NCBI RefSeq assembly: GCF_026343335.1
Contig: NZ_JAPELX010000001.1
Coordinates: forward strand, 9,036,913 to 9,100,912
Source: Streptomyces sp. NBC_00078
Lineage (GTDB): Bacteria > Actinomycetota > Actinomycetes > Streptomycetales > Streptomycetaceae
DNA: 64,000 bases
Reading direction: 5' to 3'
Shown: piece after piece, positions 9,030-17,590 of the stretch
Layout: every line of letters starts with the position of its first letter
Position numbering within the stretch: the stretch's first letter is position 1
Program-made: the position numbers and the translations under genes
The notes under the pieces: generated by a model
What the model was told of the DNA's origin: nothing
The model's database searches: none
Seen by the model: the letters and a program-made list of their open reading frames with translations, nothing else

Positions 9030-9679
9030 GAGGGACTCCATCGGGGGACGTGGGAGGCCATCGCGGCTGCGGTGTGCGGCGGCGGCGCGGATGGCAGGGC
9101 GCGTGCAGCCATGCGGGTGCGGTTTCGGGGCGCGGGGGTGGCAGGCCCCCGGTCCGCGGGAGGCCCGCGGCGGCTCACCGTGTGCCGCAGCAGCAGTCGC
9201 CGCGTCGACTTCTCGTGCCCTTCGCGGCGCCGGCGGCACGCCTGCGGCGGCTGTCCCTCCGGTGCTGTGGCCTCCGGCCACCGGAGCCTGGGCCTCGGGA
9301 GCAACGTGGCAGCTTGTCGCAGAAGCGACCACACGGCCGCCTCACCGCACCGTAGCCACCAGGCGGCCACCATGGCTGCCGCGAGATGAGCAGCGAACAT
9401 CCGCGTGTCGTCCCGGTGGTCCGTCATCACGGCCATAGACGTTCGTGGAGTCGACGCGTCGAAGTACAGGTGGAGTCCGAGCTGCGTCACGGCCATGGCG
9501 CCGCAGATCTCAGGCAGCGAGCGTTCCCTGCCGCACAGCGGCACGGTCAGAGCGAGCACCACGGCGAAGCCGGTCCCCACCGACCAGCCGGCAGGCGGCG
9601 GATGCCCCGCCATGCGGTGGCCGGCGGCCGCCAGTGTCACGCACAGCGCCGCGAAGACGGCGGCCCGCAGAAAGCTCAC
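8981..9679 (-). CDS. Small integral membrane protein of the copper operon
   Basis: 232 residues, starting GTG one base after the copCD stop, so translation is coupled. Residues about 1-130 hold four hydrophobic segments (FLRAAVFAALCVTLAAAG, GFAVVLALTVPL, ICGAMAVTQLGLHLYF, AAHLAAAMVAAWWL) and match a streptomycete-specific membrane protein usually found between copCD and ycnI. The last hundred residues are Arg/Pro-rich, look like out-of-frame translation, and run 49 nt into ycnI. The original stop has probably been lost by a frameshift. Its function is unknown; context suggests copper handling. Confidence 0.6.
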   Translation of the reverse strand: MSFLRAAVFAALCVTLAAAGHRMAGHPPPAGWSVGTGFAVVLALTVPLCGRERSLPEICGAMAVTQLGLHLYFDASTPRTSMAVMTDHRDDTRMFAAHLAAAMVAAWWLRCGEAAVWSLLRQAATLLPRPRLRWPEATAPEGQPPQACRRRREGHEKSTRRLLLRHTVSRRGPPADRGPATPAPRNRTRMAARALPSAPPPHTAAAMASHVPRWSPSCTRHPPCPPVRAAVP

Positions 9680-9680
9680 G

Positions 9681-11606
9681 CTACTGCCCTCCCGCGGCGA
9701 CCCGTACGGTCCGGGTCTCCGTCACCTCGTCGACGGCCGACGTCCGTACCGTGACGGAGAGCTGCCACGCCCCCTGCATGGGGATCTGGAACCCCTTCGC
9801 CACCCATCGGCTTCCGGAGTTCACGAGGGCCGCTTTGAGCGGGCCGATGCCTCTGCTCGGCAGCGTGAGCGCGACATCCAGTTCGGGAACGCGCTCGGGT
9901 GTGCGGCGGGGGCCTAGGACGACGGCCCGCAGGGTGTTGCCGCCCGGCCGGCCCGGCGTCAGGGTGAGGTCGACGGTGCCTCGGCCGGCGCCCCCCAACT
10001 GGCCGGTGTCGAAGGGCACGGCGAGGCTCGTCGTCCGTGCCGTCGACCTCGGCGCTGCCTCGGTGTGGGCCTCGGCGCGCGGGGGCTGGGTGTTGGTGAG
10101 GACGGTGGTCACCGCCAGCACCAGGATCCCTACGGCCGCTTCCATCGCTGCCGTTCGCCGCAGGGCCCGCCGGTAGACGTCGCCGTCGTACGGCACTTCG
10201 CCATACGGCACTTCGTCGTCGCCGCCCGTTCGCGGGGGCGGTTCGCCGTGGGCCTCCCGCAGCGAACCGCCCGCGTGCCCGACCGCCCCGACCGGTACGG
10301 GCACAGGCACGCGGGTACGCTGCGTCGTCGATCGCGCTCGGTGTCGCAGTTGGGCCGCCCATCGGCGCGAGTAGAAGGCGGCCGTCAGCATCACCAAGAC
10401 GCCGTAGACCTTGAGCAGCAGCCACCTCCCATAGGCCGTCGCCACCAGCGCGTCCCAGGAGCCGGTCTGACGCCACGTCTGGTAGACCCCGGTGAGTACC
10501 AGGACCGCGACGGAGGCCAGGGCGACCGCGGAGAAACGGCTCACGGCCCGGGTGTCGGCCCGTTCCTCGGCGGGGGCGCGCCACAGCATGGTCACCAGCG
10601 CCGACAGGCCGCCCAGCCAGCAGGCCATGGCCACCAGATGCAGGATGTCGAACGGGATGGCGGCCGCCACCTGGATGCCGACCGAGGCGTGCTCGGCCAG
10701 GGCCCAGGTCGAGGCCAGGCCCACTGCCAGCACCACCGTGGCGCCCGACAGACCTGCTTCTCCCCTACGGATCCCACGCCCCGCCCGTCCCGCGGAACCC
10801 GGGCCGCAGCCTCGGGTCAGCAGCCGGAGCAGCGGATACGCCGCCGCCAAGAGCAACAGCCGTATCAGCAGGGCGATTCCCGCGGTGGTCCCGAGCGTGC
10901 CGCGGAGCACGGCGACGCTCAGCGCACGGCCGGGGCCCTGCTCCGACGCGTACGGGCCGCGGAGCGTCAGCAGAGCGACCGTGGCGAGGACCATGGACCA
11001 CCACCCGACCCGCAACAGGGGCAGCAAGGACCTGCGGGCGGCGGTGCCGGGCCGGCACAGCAGCACGAAGGCACTCACCCCGACGAGCACCGCGTAGCCC
11101 GTGTAGTCGAGGTACCGGCCGCACCCGTACAGGATGCCGGCCGCGCTCGCGTTGGGTGAGGCTGCGGTGGGAGCGGCGGCATGACGGGAGGCGCTGCCGA
11201 CCGAGAAGACGAACGCTCCGGCGACGGGGTGGGTGTCAGCAGAGATCACGTGCCACGCCACTGTGTAGGTGCCGTGCGGCAGGGCGCCCGCCAGCAGCAC
11301 GCCCACCTCGGCCGCGTTGCCTCCCACGCGCAGCGGACGACCGTCGTCCACCCGCTCGCCGGCCGGGCCGAAGACCCGCACCGAGTCGTCGAGAAGCCCG
11401 ACGCCTTCACCGAAGTCGAGGACGACCTGCCGCGCCGCGCTCGCCACCACCGCGTTCGCAGCCGGGTTCGTGGCCATGAGGGCGGCGTGAGCCGAGGCTC
11501 TGCCAGCAGTGACCAGCGCCAGTCCGAGCGCCGCGACGCAGAACGCCAGCGCCGCGACCAGCGCTCTCAGGCCCTGCTTCGCCCTGTGCGGCGAACGCGT
11601 CGTCAT
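9681..11606 (-). CDS. CopC-CopD fusion copper-import/resistance protein
   Basis: 641 residues. The signal peptide ends ASA, exposing a mature HAALMATNP. The CopC beta-barrel domain spans about 40-135 and contains the Cu-site His of SADTHPVAGAFVF. The CopD domain spans about 155-400 with eight membrane helices (including YLDYTGYAVLVGVSAFVLLC and FDILHLVAMACWLGG). A last transmembrane helix (about 485-505) leads to a soluble C-terminal YtkA-like domain (about 530-641). The family resembles Bacillus YcnJ, which mediates copper uptake when copper is scarce. It is first in a minus-strand operon with a membrane protein and YcnI. A 10-bp palindrome, TGCGATCGCA (11633-11642), 27 nt before the start is a possible operator. 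Confidence 0.85.
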   Translation of the reverse strand: MTTRSPHRAKQGLRALVAALAFCVAALGLALVTAGRASAHAALMATNPAANAVVASAARQVVLDFGEGVGLLDDSVRVFGPAGERVDDGRPLRVGGNAAEVGVLLAGALPHGTYTVAWHVISADTHPVAGAFVFSVGSASRHAAAPTAASPNASAAGILYGCGRYLDYTGYAVLVGVSAFVLLCRPGTAARRSLLPLLRVGWWSMVLATVALLTLRGPYASEQGPGRALSVAVLRGTLGTTAGIALLIRLLLLAAAYPLLRLLTRGCGPGSAGRAGRGIRRGEAGLSGATVVLAVGLASTWALAEHASVGIQVAAAIPFDILHLVAMACWLGGLSALVTMLWRAPAEERADTRAVSRFSAVALASVAVLVLTGVYQTWRQTGSWDALVATAYGRWLLLKVYGVLVMLTAAFYSRRWAAQLRHRARSTTQRTRVPVPVPVGAVGHAGGSLREAHGEPPPRTGGDDEVPYGEVPYDGDVYRRALRRTAAMEAAVGILVLAVTTVLTNTQPPRAEAHTEAAPRSTARTTSLAVPFDTGQLGGAGRGTVDLTLTPGRPGGNTLRAVVLGPRRTPERVPELDVALTLPSRGIGPLKAALVNSGSRWVAKGFQIPMQGAWQLSVTVRTSAVDEVTETRTVRVAAGGQ

Positions 11607-12083
11607 GCCCAGGAACGATGACCATGGGGCTTTGCGATCGCATCGCCGTACCGTTGGCCCGCCGTAAAGTCGCCCTCATTCCGGGCTGTGCGTCAGGGTG
11701 AGCGATGGGGAGATCCTGTGCGCGGGACCACTCACCACGGACCGGCAAGGCTCGCCCGGCGGGTCGTCAGCGTGCCGCAGCCACGCCCCGGGTTCGGTGC
11801 GGGCGGGTGGACCCATGGGTGACCGGACTGCCGGACCGACTCCGCCAACTCAGGACGGTGGCCCCGTTCCATCCCAACGCCGCGGAAATGCGCGCCATCG
11901 CCGATGCCGTCGTCCAGCACCTGGAGGCTTGATCACCGTTTCGCGGAGTATCCGCGGCCGGCGAGTGCTCAACCGCGCTCTCCCGGCTACGCTCGGCCCG
12001 TAACGAACCGGGGGCGAGAACATGGCCTCTGAACTACTGGAAAGTCATCGATGAGCGTTGATCGGCAAGGGCCGCCAAGATCC
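11607..12083. other. Promoter region of copCD and gene-free stretch
   Basis: The first 100 bp form the copCD upstream region with the palindrome TGCGATCGCA. The remainder holds no recognisable gene. A 75-codon plus-strand frame (11705-11932) ends in MRAIADAVVQHLEA, which might be the tail of a lost protein, but I could not place it in a family. Confidence 0.35.
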
Positions 12084-13202
12084 TCAAAGGGGGCCTGTTC
12101 CTGCCCTACTTCCGACTCCTGAATATCGGCCGCTACCAAGAGTCGGCAGCGCCGGCCCGCGCCGCTGGACCCACGCCCGCACCCGCCCGTAGCGCTCATC
12201 GACCTCGACCGGGACGCCGTGCCGCTCCGAGACGCTCCGCAGCCTCCGGCCGAGAGCGGACGCCCGGCCCACGTCGACCCGCTCCACCGAGCGCATCGCC
12301 CGCCCGCGCCGAGTCGGGTCCGCCTTCGCCACGGGCAGGATCCGCCGCACGTGGTATAGCGCCCACGGGCAGGCGAGTTCCTCCTCGAACGCGGCGAGGC
12401 CGGGCCGGTCCGCGGCCCGGCCAGGGTCGAACTGCTCCAGCAGACTGCGTCGGCCCAACAGCTTCGCCTTCGGGTTGAGGCTGACCGACGTGTACTCCAG
12501 GCGCAGGACCCGTCCGGCGATGTCCGGGTGCCGGCGCATCCGTTCCAGGTGCGCGTCCATGGCGCCCATCGACACCGGAAAACAATAGAACATGCAGTGG
12601 GACTTCTCTCACTTCACCCCGAACCTGTCGTACAGGAACGCTTCGCACCGCTCGCGCCCCCACCTCCATTCGATCAAGGGATACACGCCCTGGCGCAGGG
12701 GGTTCTTGTTCGCGGCCCCGTCCCGGAGGCTGCGGCCCACCTCATCGGCGTTGAACCCCATCACCTGCCTAAACGGTCGGTCGCCGATCTCCTCGGCGAC
12801 GAGCGCGTCACCAACCTCCCCCTTGGCATGCAAGCTGCAGAGCCGGATGCCGCCCTGCTGGGGAACGGTGCCGTTGCTCTCGTACTCGTCCTCCAACGCC
12901 CAAGGGCCCCGCTTGACGATCCGCTCGGGCTGGCGGGAGTCGTCCATGACTGCGATCTCCAACGAGCGGCCGGCCCGGGAGACTTGAACGAGCCGAACCC
13001 GGTGCTCGCGCAGAAGCGGCAGCACGTACTGAGCGGCATGGGCACGGGTGGCCGGCCACTCGCTCCCGGTGAGCTCGTGCAACACCATGGTGCGGGCCGG
13101 ATCGACTCCGGGGGCAGCCGGGTCCTCCAGCATCTTCACCATGTACGCGGTCGAGTCGACGCCGCAAAGGCACGCGACCCGCCAGGGCGTACCCACCCCC
13201 AT
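12084..13202 (-). pseudogene. PP-loop (PAPS reductase-like) protein, interrupted by TGA
   Basis: The N-terminal half has LCGVDSTAYMVKMLEDP, a PP-loop variant of SGGxDS for ATP binding. HELTGSEWPATRAH, GIRLCSLHAKG and PLIEWRWGRERCEAFLYDRFGV follow, all typical of the PAPS-reductase/ATP-pyrophosphatase superfamily found on actinomycete accessory DNA. After FGVK a TGA occurs (12609-12611). The same frame then continues EKSHCMFYCF...LEYTSVSLNPKAKL...ALYHVRRILPV, the family's C-terminal half. Relatives have Trp at the stop, so a TGG-to-TGA change is the simplest explanation. The gene would encode about 370 residues. An upstream start is not clear, and MGVGTPW may itself be truncated. Its role is unknown. 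Confidence 0.6.
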
Positions 13203-13217
13203 CGCCTAAACACTGCG

Positions 13218-13251
13218 CGTATACAGGCCGCGTATACATGGTGTGTATAGT
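13218..13251 (+). promoter_or_regulatory. Promoter/operator of the PadR-ABC operon
   Basis: Two direct copies of CGTATACA (13218-13225 and 13231-13238), each containing the palindrome GTATAC, are followed by GTGTATAG and a -10-like TATAGT at 13246-13251. The predicted transcription start falls at or next to the ATG at 13259, so the message may be leaderless, which is common in actinobacteria. PadR proteins usually repress their own operon through such AT-rich inverted repeats, so autoregulation is likely. Confidence 0.5.
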
Positions 13252-13258
13252 GCTGGGC

Positions 13259-13783
13259 ATGTCCATCGGTAATACCCTTCTGGGGCTCCTGGAGTCCGGT
13301 CCGCGCCATGGCTACGGCCTGAAGCGGGCCTTCGACGAGAAGTTCGGTCATGACCGGCCGCTGCACTACGGCCAGGTCTACGCGACGATGTCCCGGCTGC
13401 TGAAGAACGGCCTCGTCGAAGTCGACGGCGTCGAGGCGGGCAGTGGGCCCGAGCGCAGGCGGTACGCGATCACGGACGCCGGGATCAGCGACGTCGAGCG
13501 CTGGCTCGCGACGCCGGAGAAGCCCGAGCCGTACCTGCAGTCGTTGCTGTACAGCAAGGTCGTCCTCGCGCTGCTGACCCGTCGCAACGCCGCCGACATC
13601 CTCGACACGCAGCGCTCCGAGCACCTGCGCAGCATGCGGATCCTGACCGACCGCAAGCGCAAGGGCGATTTCGCGGACCAGCTGATCTGCGACCACGCCC
13701 TGTTCCACCTCGAAGCGGACCTGCGCTGGCTGGAGCTGACCGCCGCGCGTCTGGACAAGCTCGCCGGGGCGGTGACCGCGTGA
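13259..13783 (+). CDS. PadR-family transcriptional regulator
   Basis: 174 residues. The winged helix (about 1-80: LGLLESGPRHGYGLKRAF, HYGQVYATMSRLLKNGLVE, RRRYAITDAG) is followed by a C-terminal helical dimerisation domain (about 95-174: ILDTQRSEHLRSMRILTDRK). This is the usual local repressor of a drug-efflux ABC operon. Its TGA overlaps the GTG of the ATPase gene (GTGA), so the three genes form one translationally coupled operon. An ATG 21 nt further upstream falls inside the operator and is less likely to be the start. Confidence 0.85.
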   Translation: MSIGNTLLGLLESGPRHGYGLKRAFDEKFGHDRPLHYGQVYATMSRLLKNGLVEVDGVEAGSGPERRRYAITDAGISDVERWLATPEKPEPYLQSLLYSKVVLALLTRRNAADILDTQRSEHLRSMRILTDRKRKGDFADQLICDHALFHLEADLRWLELTAARLDKLAGAVTA

Positions 13784-14475
13784 CCCGTGTTGATCCTCCC
13801 GGTTCCCTGCTCGCCGCCCAGAACCTGCGCAAGGCGTACGGGCCGACCACCGCGCTCGACGGCGCCGACTTCTCCATCCACCCCGGCGAGGTCGTCGCCG
13901 TGATGGGCCCCTCCGGCTCGGGCAAGTCGACGCTGCTGCACTGCCTCGCCGGGATCGTGCCGCCCGACTCCGGGTCCATCACCTACAACGGGCGTGAGCT
14001 GGCCACCATGAACGACGCCCAGCGCAGCGCGCTCAGGCGCTCCGAGTTCGGCTTCGTCTTCCAGTTCGGTCAGCTGGTGCCCGAGCTGACCTGTGTGGAG
14101 AACGTGGCGTTGCCGCTGCGGCTGAACGGCACTTCCCGCAAGGAGGCCGAGAAGGCGGCCCTGACCTGGATGGAGCGGCTGGAGGTCGACGACCTGCGCA
14201 AGAAGCGGCCCGGCGAGGTCTCCGGCGGTCAGGGGCAACGGGTGGCCGTGGCCCGGGCGCTGGTCACGAGCCCCCGGGTGCTGTTCGCCGACGAGCCGAC
14301 CGGCGCACTCGACTCCCTCAACGGCGAGCGTGTGATGGGGCTGCTCACCGAGGCGGCTCGCTCCACCAACGCCGCCGTCGTGCTCGTCACGCACGAGGCA
14401 CGGGTCGCCGCCTACTCCGACCGCGAGGTCGTCGTACGGGACGGCAAGTCCCGGGACATGGAGCGGGTCATATGA
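13780..14475 (+). CDS. ABC transporter ATP-binding protein (MacB/LolD type)
   Basis: 231 residues with the full set of ABC motifs: Walker A GPSGSGKST (43-51), Q-loop FQFGQLVPEL, signature VSGGQGQRVAVARAL, Walker B VLFADEPTGALDS and H-loop VLVTHE. This subfamily pairs with FtsX-like permeases and drives mechanotransmission or efflux rather than classic import. It starts with GTG overlapping the padR stop and ends with ATGA overlap into the permease gene. The substrate is unknown; PadR control suggests a toxic compound or antibiotic. Confidence 0.9.
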   Translation: MTRVDPPGSLLAAQNLRKAYGPTTALDGADFSIHPGEVVAVMGPSGSGKSTLLHCLAGIVPPDSGSITYNGRELATMNDAQRSALRRSEFGFVFQFGQLVPELTCVENVALPLRLNGTSRKEAEKAALTWMERLEVDDLRKKRPGEVSGGQGQRVAVARALVTSPRVLFADEPTGALDSLNGERVMGLLTEAARSTNAAVVLVTHEARVAAYSDREVVVRDGKSRDMERVI

Positions 14476-16814
14476 AGACGCGCCAGTGGTCCAGGGACCT
14501 GAGTATGGGGGTCAGATTCGCTGTCGCCGGCGGGCGGGAGGGGTGGGCGCGGATGCTGCTCACCGCCGTCGGCGTGGGGCTCGGTGTGGCACTGCTCCTG
14601 CTCGCCACCGCGGTGCCGAATGCGCTGGCCGTGCGGCACGACCGGGAGGAGGCGCGTAGCGACCTCACGCACGCGTTCAGCGAGTCGCCGATGCGGAAGG
14701 CGGACAACACACTGCTGGTCCGCGACGCCGGAACGGTTTTCCGTGACAAAGAGGTGCGGGGGCGGGCGTTGCAGCCCGAGGGGCCCAAGGCGCCCCTGCC
14801 GCCGGGGGTCTCGAGGTTTCCGGGGGCAGGCGAGATGGTGGTCTCTCCCGCGCTGAAGCGGCTGTTGGAGTCTGGCGAGGGGAAGATGCTGCGGGAGCGG
14901 ATGCCGGGGCGGATCGTCGGCACGATCGCCGAGCCCGGACTGATCGGTGCCCAGGAGCTCGCCTTCTACCGCGGCGCCGACGATCTCGTGTTCAAGCAGT
15001 ACAGCGGCGGGGTCGAACGCATCGACCGATTCGGCGCAGGGTACCTGAACTCGGAGGAGACAGACCCCATCCTCGTCCTGCTCTCCCTCGTCGTGTTCCT
15101 GGTGCTGCTGATGCCGGTCGGCGTCTTCATCGCCGCAGCCGTGCGGTTCGGCGGCGAGCGCCGGGACCGGCGCCTCGCGGCCCTGCGGCTGGTGGGCTCG
15201 GACAGCCGGATGACCCGGCGGATCGCCGCGGGCGAGGCCCTCGCCGGCTCCGTGGCCGGCCTGGCCTTCGGCACGGTCTTCTTCCTACTCATCCGGGAGC
15301 TCTCCGGATCCGTGGACCTGTTCGACGTGAGCGTGTTCCCGAGCTATCTGATCCCCTCCCCCCTGCTCGCCCTGCTGGTCGCGGTCGCGGTCCCGGCGGC
15401 CGCCGTGCTGGTCACCCTGTTCGCGCTGCGGGGCGTGGTGATCGAGCCGCTCGGCGTGGTGCGCACCGCGAAGCCCCTGCGGCGCCGGCTGTGGTGGCGG
15501 CTGCTGCTGCCCGTGGGTGGGCTCGGCCTGCTCTACCCGATGGTCGGCAAGGACCGGTACAGCAAAGACTTCAACCAGTACCAGGTCACCGGTGGCGTCC
15601 TGCTGCTGCTCGTCGGGGTGACCGCGCTGCTGCCGTGGGTCGTGGAGACGGTCGTCGCCCGGCTCGGCTCCAGCGGGGTCGCCTGGCAACTGGCCATCCG
15701 CCGACTCCAGTTGAGCAGCGGCACGGCCGCCCGCACGGTCAACGGCATCGCGGTCGCGGTGGCGGGCGCCATCGCCCTGCAGATGCTGTTCACCGGGGTG
15801 CAGGGCCAGTACACCAAGCACACCACCAACGACCTCACCCGGGCCCAGATGAAGGTGAACCTGGAAAAAGAGGTCCCGCTCGCCCGGGCGGCGGCCGACT
15901 TCAAGGCGACCGAGGGTGTCGCGAAGATCTACGCGTTCGACGATGGCTACGTTGCCGACCGGCGCGACGACGCCGAGAACACCGCCAGCGTCACCATCGC
16001 CGACTGTGCGTCCCTGCGCGCGGTGGCTTCCCTCCCCTCCTGCAAGGACGGTGACTCCTTCGTCGTCCAGGGTGGCGCATACGGGGAGGCGACGCCCGGC
16101 ATGTCCAAGCCCGGCAGCACGCTCTGGTTCGACTACTTCGACGGCGACCCCGGTGTCGTTCACAGGCCGACGCCCTGGCCCGTGCCGGCGGACGTGAAAC
16201 AGGCGCGGTCGATCGCGGACCCGGCAGGGAACAAGCGTGGCGGCCTGCTGCTGACGCCGGGCGCGCTGCCCTCAGGCGCCGTACATGGTCTTCGCGGCCA
16301 GATCTACCTCGCGCTCGACCAGGGGCTGGCAGACGCGCCCGACCATGCGCGGAACACGGCCCACCGTCTCGGCCTGCCCGCCGACCCGGTGATGCTGGTG
16401 TCCAGCAAGAGCAACGACACCTACGCCTCCATCCGCACCTTCCTGTTCGTCGGCGCCACCTGCGTACTGGCGCTGATCGGCGCGAGTCTGCTGGTGTCGC
16501 AGCTGGAGCAGCTGCGCGAGCGCCGCAAGCTGCTGTCGTCGCTGATCGCCTTCGGCACCCGGCGCCGCACACTGACCCTGTCCGTGCTGTGGCAGACGGC
16601 GATCCCGATCGGGCTCGGCCTGGCGCTGGCCACGGCTGTCGGGCTGACGCTGGGCGCGGTACTGCTGAAGATGACGCACAAGGCGGTGGACGTCGACTGG
16701 GCGAGCGTACTGTCCATGACCGGTATCGGCGCCGCCGTCACCCTGCTGGTGACCGTGCTCAGCCTGCCACCACTGCTCCGGCTGATGCGCCCGGACGGCC
16801 TGCGCACCGAGTGA
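14472..16814 (+). CDS. FtsX-like ABC transporter permease
   Basis: 780 residues. There is one N-terminal helix (about 22-45, MLLTAVGVGLGVALLLLATA), then a large extracellular domain to about residue 195. Three helices of a first FtsX unit follow (LVVFLVLLMPVGVFIAAAV, LAGSVAGLAFGTVFFLLI and onward), then a central block with further helices and a second extracellular domain. A C-terminal FtsX unit (about 655-780) contains TCVLALIGASLLVSQLEQL and the coupling-helix-like LLSSLIAFGTRRRTL. It is the membrane partner of the preceding ATPase and the end of the operon, with a candidate terminator 15 nt after the stop. Confidence 0.88.
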   Translation: MKTRQWSRDLSMGVRFAVAGGREGWARMLLTAVGVGLGVALLLLATAVPNALAVRHDREEARSDLTHAFSESPMRKADNTLLVRDAGTVFRDKEVRGRALQPEGPKAPLPPGVSRFPGAGEMVVSPALKRLLESGEGKMLRERMPGRIVGTIAEPGLIGAQELAFYRGADDLVFKQYSGGVERIDRFGAGYLNSEETDPILVLLSLVVFLVLLMPVGVFIAAAVRFGGERRDRRLAALRLVGSDSRMTRRIAAGEALAGSVAGLAFGTVFFLLIRELSGSVDLFDVSVFPSYLIPSPLLALLVAVAVPAAAVLVTLFALRGVVIEPLGVVRTAKPLRRRLWWRLLLPVGGLGLLYPMVGKDRYSKDFNQYQVTGGVLLLLVGVTALLPWVVETVVARLGSSGVAWQLAIRRLQLSSGTAARTVNGIAVAVAGAIALQMLFTGVQGQYTKHTTNDLTRAQMKVNLEKEVPLARAAADFKATEGVAKIYAFDDGYVADRRDDAENTASVTIADCASLRAVASLPSCKDGDSFVVQGGAYGEATPGMSKPGSTLWFDYFDGDPGVVHRPTPWPVPADVKQARSIADPAGNKRGGLLLTPGALPSGAVHGLRGQIYLALDQGLADAPDHARNTAHRLGLPADPVMLVSSKSNDTYASIRTFLFVGATCVLALIGASLLVSQLEQLRERRKLLSSLIAFGTRRRTLTLSVLWQTAIPIGLGLALATAVGLTLGAVLLKMTHKAVDVDWASVLSMTGIGAAVTLLVTVLSLPPLLRLMRPDGLRTE

Positions 16815-16828
16815 GCCATACGCCCCGA

Positions 16829-16888
16829 AGGCCCCTCTCCACCAGAACCGCCGGCCAGTGTGCTGGATCGTTCAGGCGGAGGGGGCCT
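16829..16888 (+). terminator. Candidate terminator of the PadR-ABC operon
   Basis: Arms AGGCCCCTCTCC (16829-16840) and GGAGGGGGCCT (16878-16888) pair with one bulge across a long loop, directly after the permease stop. Confidence 0.4.
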
Positions 16889-17045
16889 CGGGTTGCTCGT
16901 CGTACGGGCCTCGACCCGGAATCTTGGACACGGGCTGTGCGGCTTGGGCCAGGGTGGTTGATGTTGTGTCGACTGCTGTCTCGTCAGCAATGGGACTGCG
17001 TTGTCGGGGGGCCAACCCCCGCTACCGGGATTCATTCGCAGTGCA

Positions 17046-17181
17046 TCGGGCTTCAGCCCGGAGGTGAAGCGAATCTGAGGGTTGCGACGCGGAGCGTCGC
17101 AGTCTTGTCCGGCGGAGCCGGACGGCGTGCTCCTCACCCGTGGCGCGGAGCGCCACGACAGCTGGTCCCGGCGGAGCCGGG
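17046..17181. repeat. Array of hairpins with GGA loops at an IS200 right end
   Basis: Four perfect stems follow one another: TGCGACGC-gga-GCGTCGCA (17083-17101), GTCCGGC-gga-GCCGGAC (17107-17123), GTGGCGC-gga-GCGCCAC (17140-17156) and CCCGGC-gga-GCCGGG (17167-17181). A TCGGGC-ttca-GCCCGG-type stem lies at 17046-17061. They lie immediately downstream of the minus-strand IS200-type tnpA. IS200/IS605 ends are known to be recognised as single-stranded hairpins, so this is probably the element's structured right end, extending to CCCGCTACCGGG near 17018-17030. Confidence 0.6.
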
Positions 17182-17187
17182 CGATGC

Positions 17188-17590
17188 TCACACGGGCCGG
17201 TTCTGCTGTTCGATGTACTGCCTGACCACGGAGAGCGGGGCGCCGCCGACGGTGCCGGCGAAGTAGGAACCGGACCAGAGCTTGTTGGCCCGCCAGTAGT
17301 GGCCTACCAGGTCGGGGAACTCTCCCCCAGCCTTCGGCCGGGAGGTGCCCCCAGGCGCAGACGGCGGGAGGAGACGCCCTTGAGGGAGTTGACGAGTTTG
17401 GTGACGGCGACCTGGGGCGGGAAGTTCACCAGGAGGTGGACGTGATTGTCCTCGCCGTTGAACTCCACCAGCGCGCACTCGAAGTCCGCGCACACCGACC
17501 GCATGATCTCCTCCATCCGCGTCAGATGAACATCCGTGAACCCCTTGTGCCGGAACCTGGTCACGAAGACCAAGTGGACATGCATCACGA
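17188..17590 (-). pseudogene. IS200/IS605-type TnpA (HUH transposase), broken
   Basis: The N-terminal part (MHVHLVFVTRFRHKGFTD, FECALVEFNGEDNHVHLLVN with the HUH pair His-Val-His, KLVNSLKGVSSRRLR) is in one frame. The C-terminal part (FPDLVGHYWRANKLWSGSYF, GGAPLSVVRQYIEQQNRP with the catalytic Tyr) is in another. A palindromic insert of about 31 nt (17321-17352) causes the shift. The first 15-20 residues of a normal TnpA are also missing at the join with the IS630 remnant, so the gene is dead. No tnpB is present. Confidence 0.8.
17321..17352. repeat. Small palindromic element inserted in tnpA
   Basis: The stretch reads CTCCCCCAGCC-ttc-GGCCGGGAGG on the plus strand, a near-perfect hairpin. 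It sits between codons for RRLR and EFPD that are contiguous in other TnpA proteins. Its length is not a multiple of three, which explains the frameshift. Similar CCCCCAG...CTTCGG...GGGAGG sequences recur in Streptomyces intergenic DNA, so this looks like a REP/MITE-like unit. Confidence 0.55.

Noticed and set aside
11705..11932. 75-codon plus-strand frame as a gene
   Set aside because: No ribosome site, an Arg-rich N-terminal half and no recognisable family; only the last 25 residues look protein-like.
12609..12611. TGA as a selenocysteine codon in the PP-loop gene
   Set aside because: Relatives carry Trp at this site, no selenocysteine-insertion hairpin is evident right after the TGA, and no selenoprotein genes are near. 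A nonsense mutation is simpler.
17000..17075. A TnpB guide (omega) RNA scaffold
   Set aside because: The end of the IS200 element has CCCG-rich hairpins like those scaffolds, but there is no tnpB and no way to confirm the structure from one copy. I treat it as the transposon right end only.
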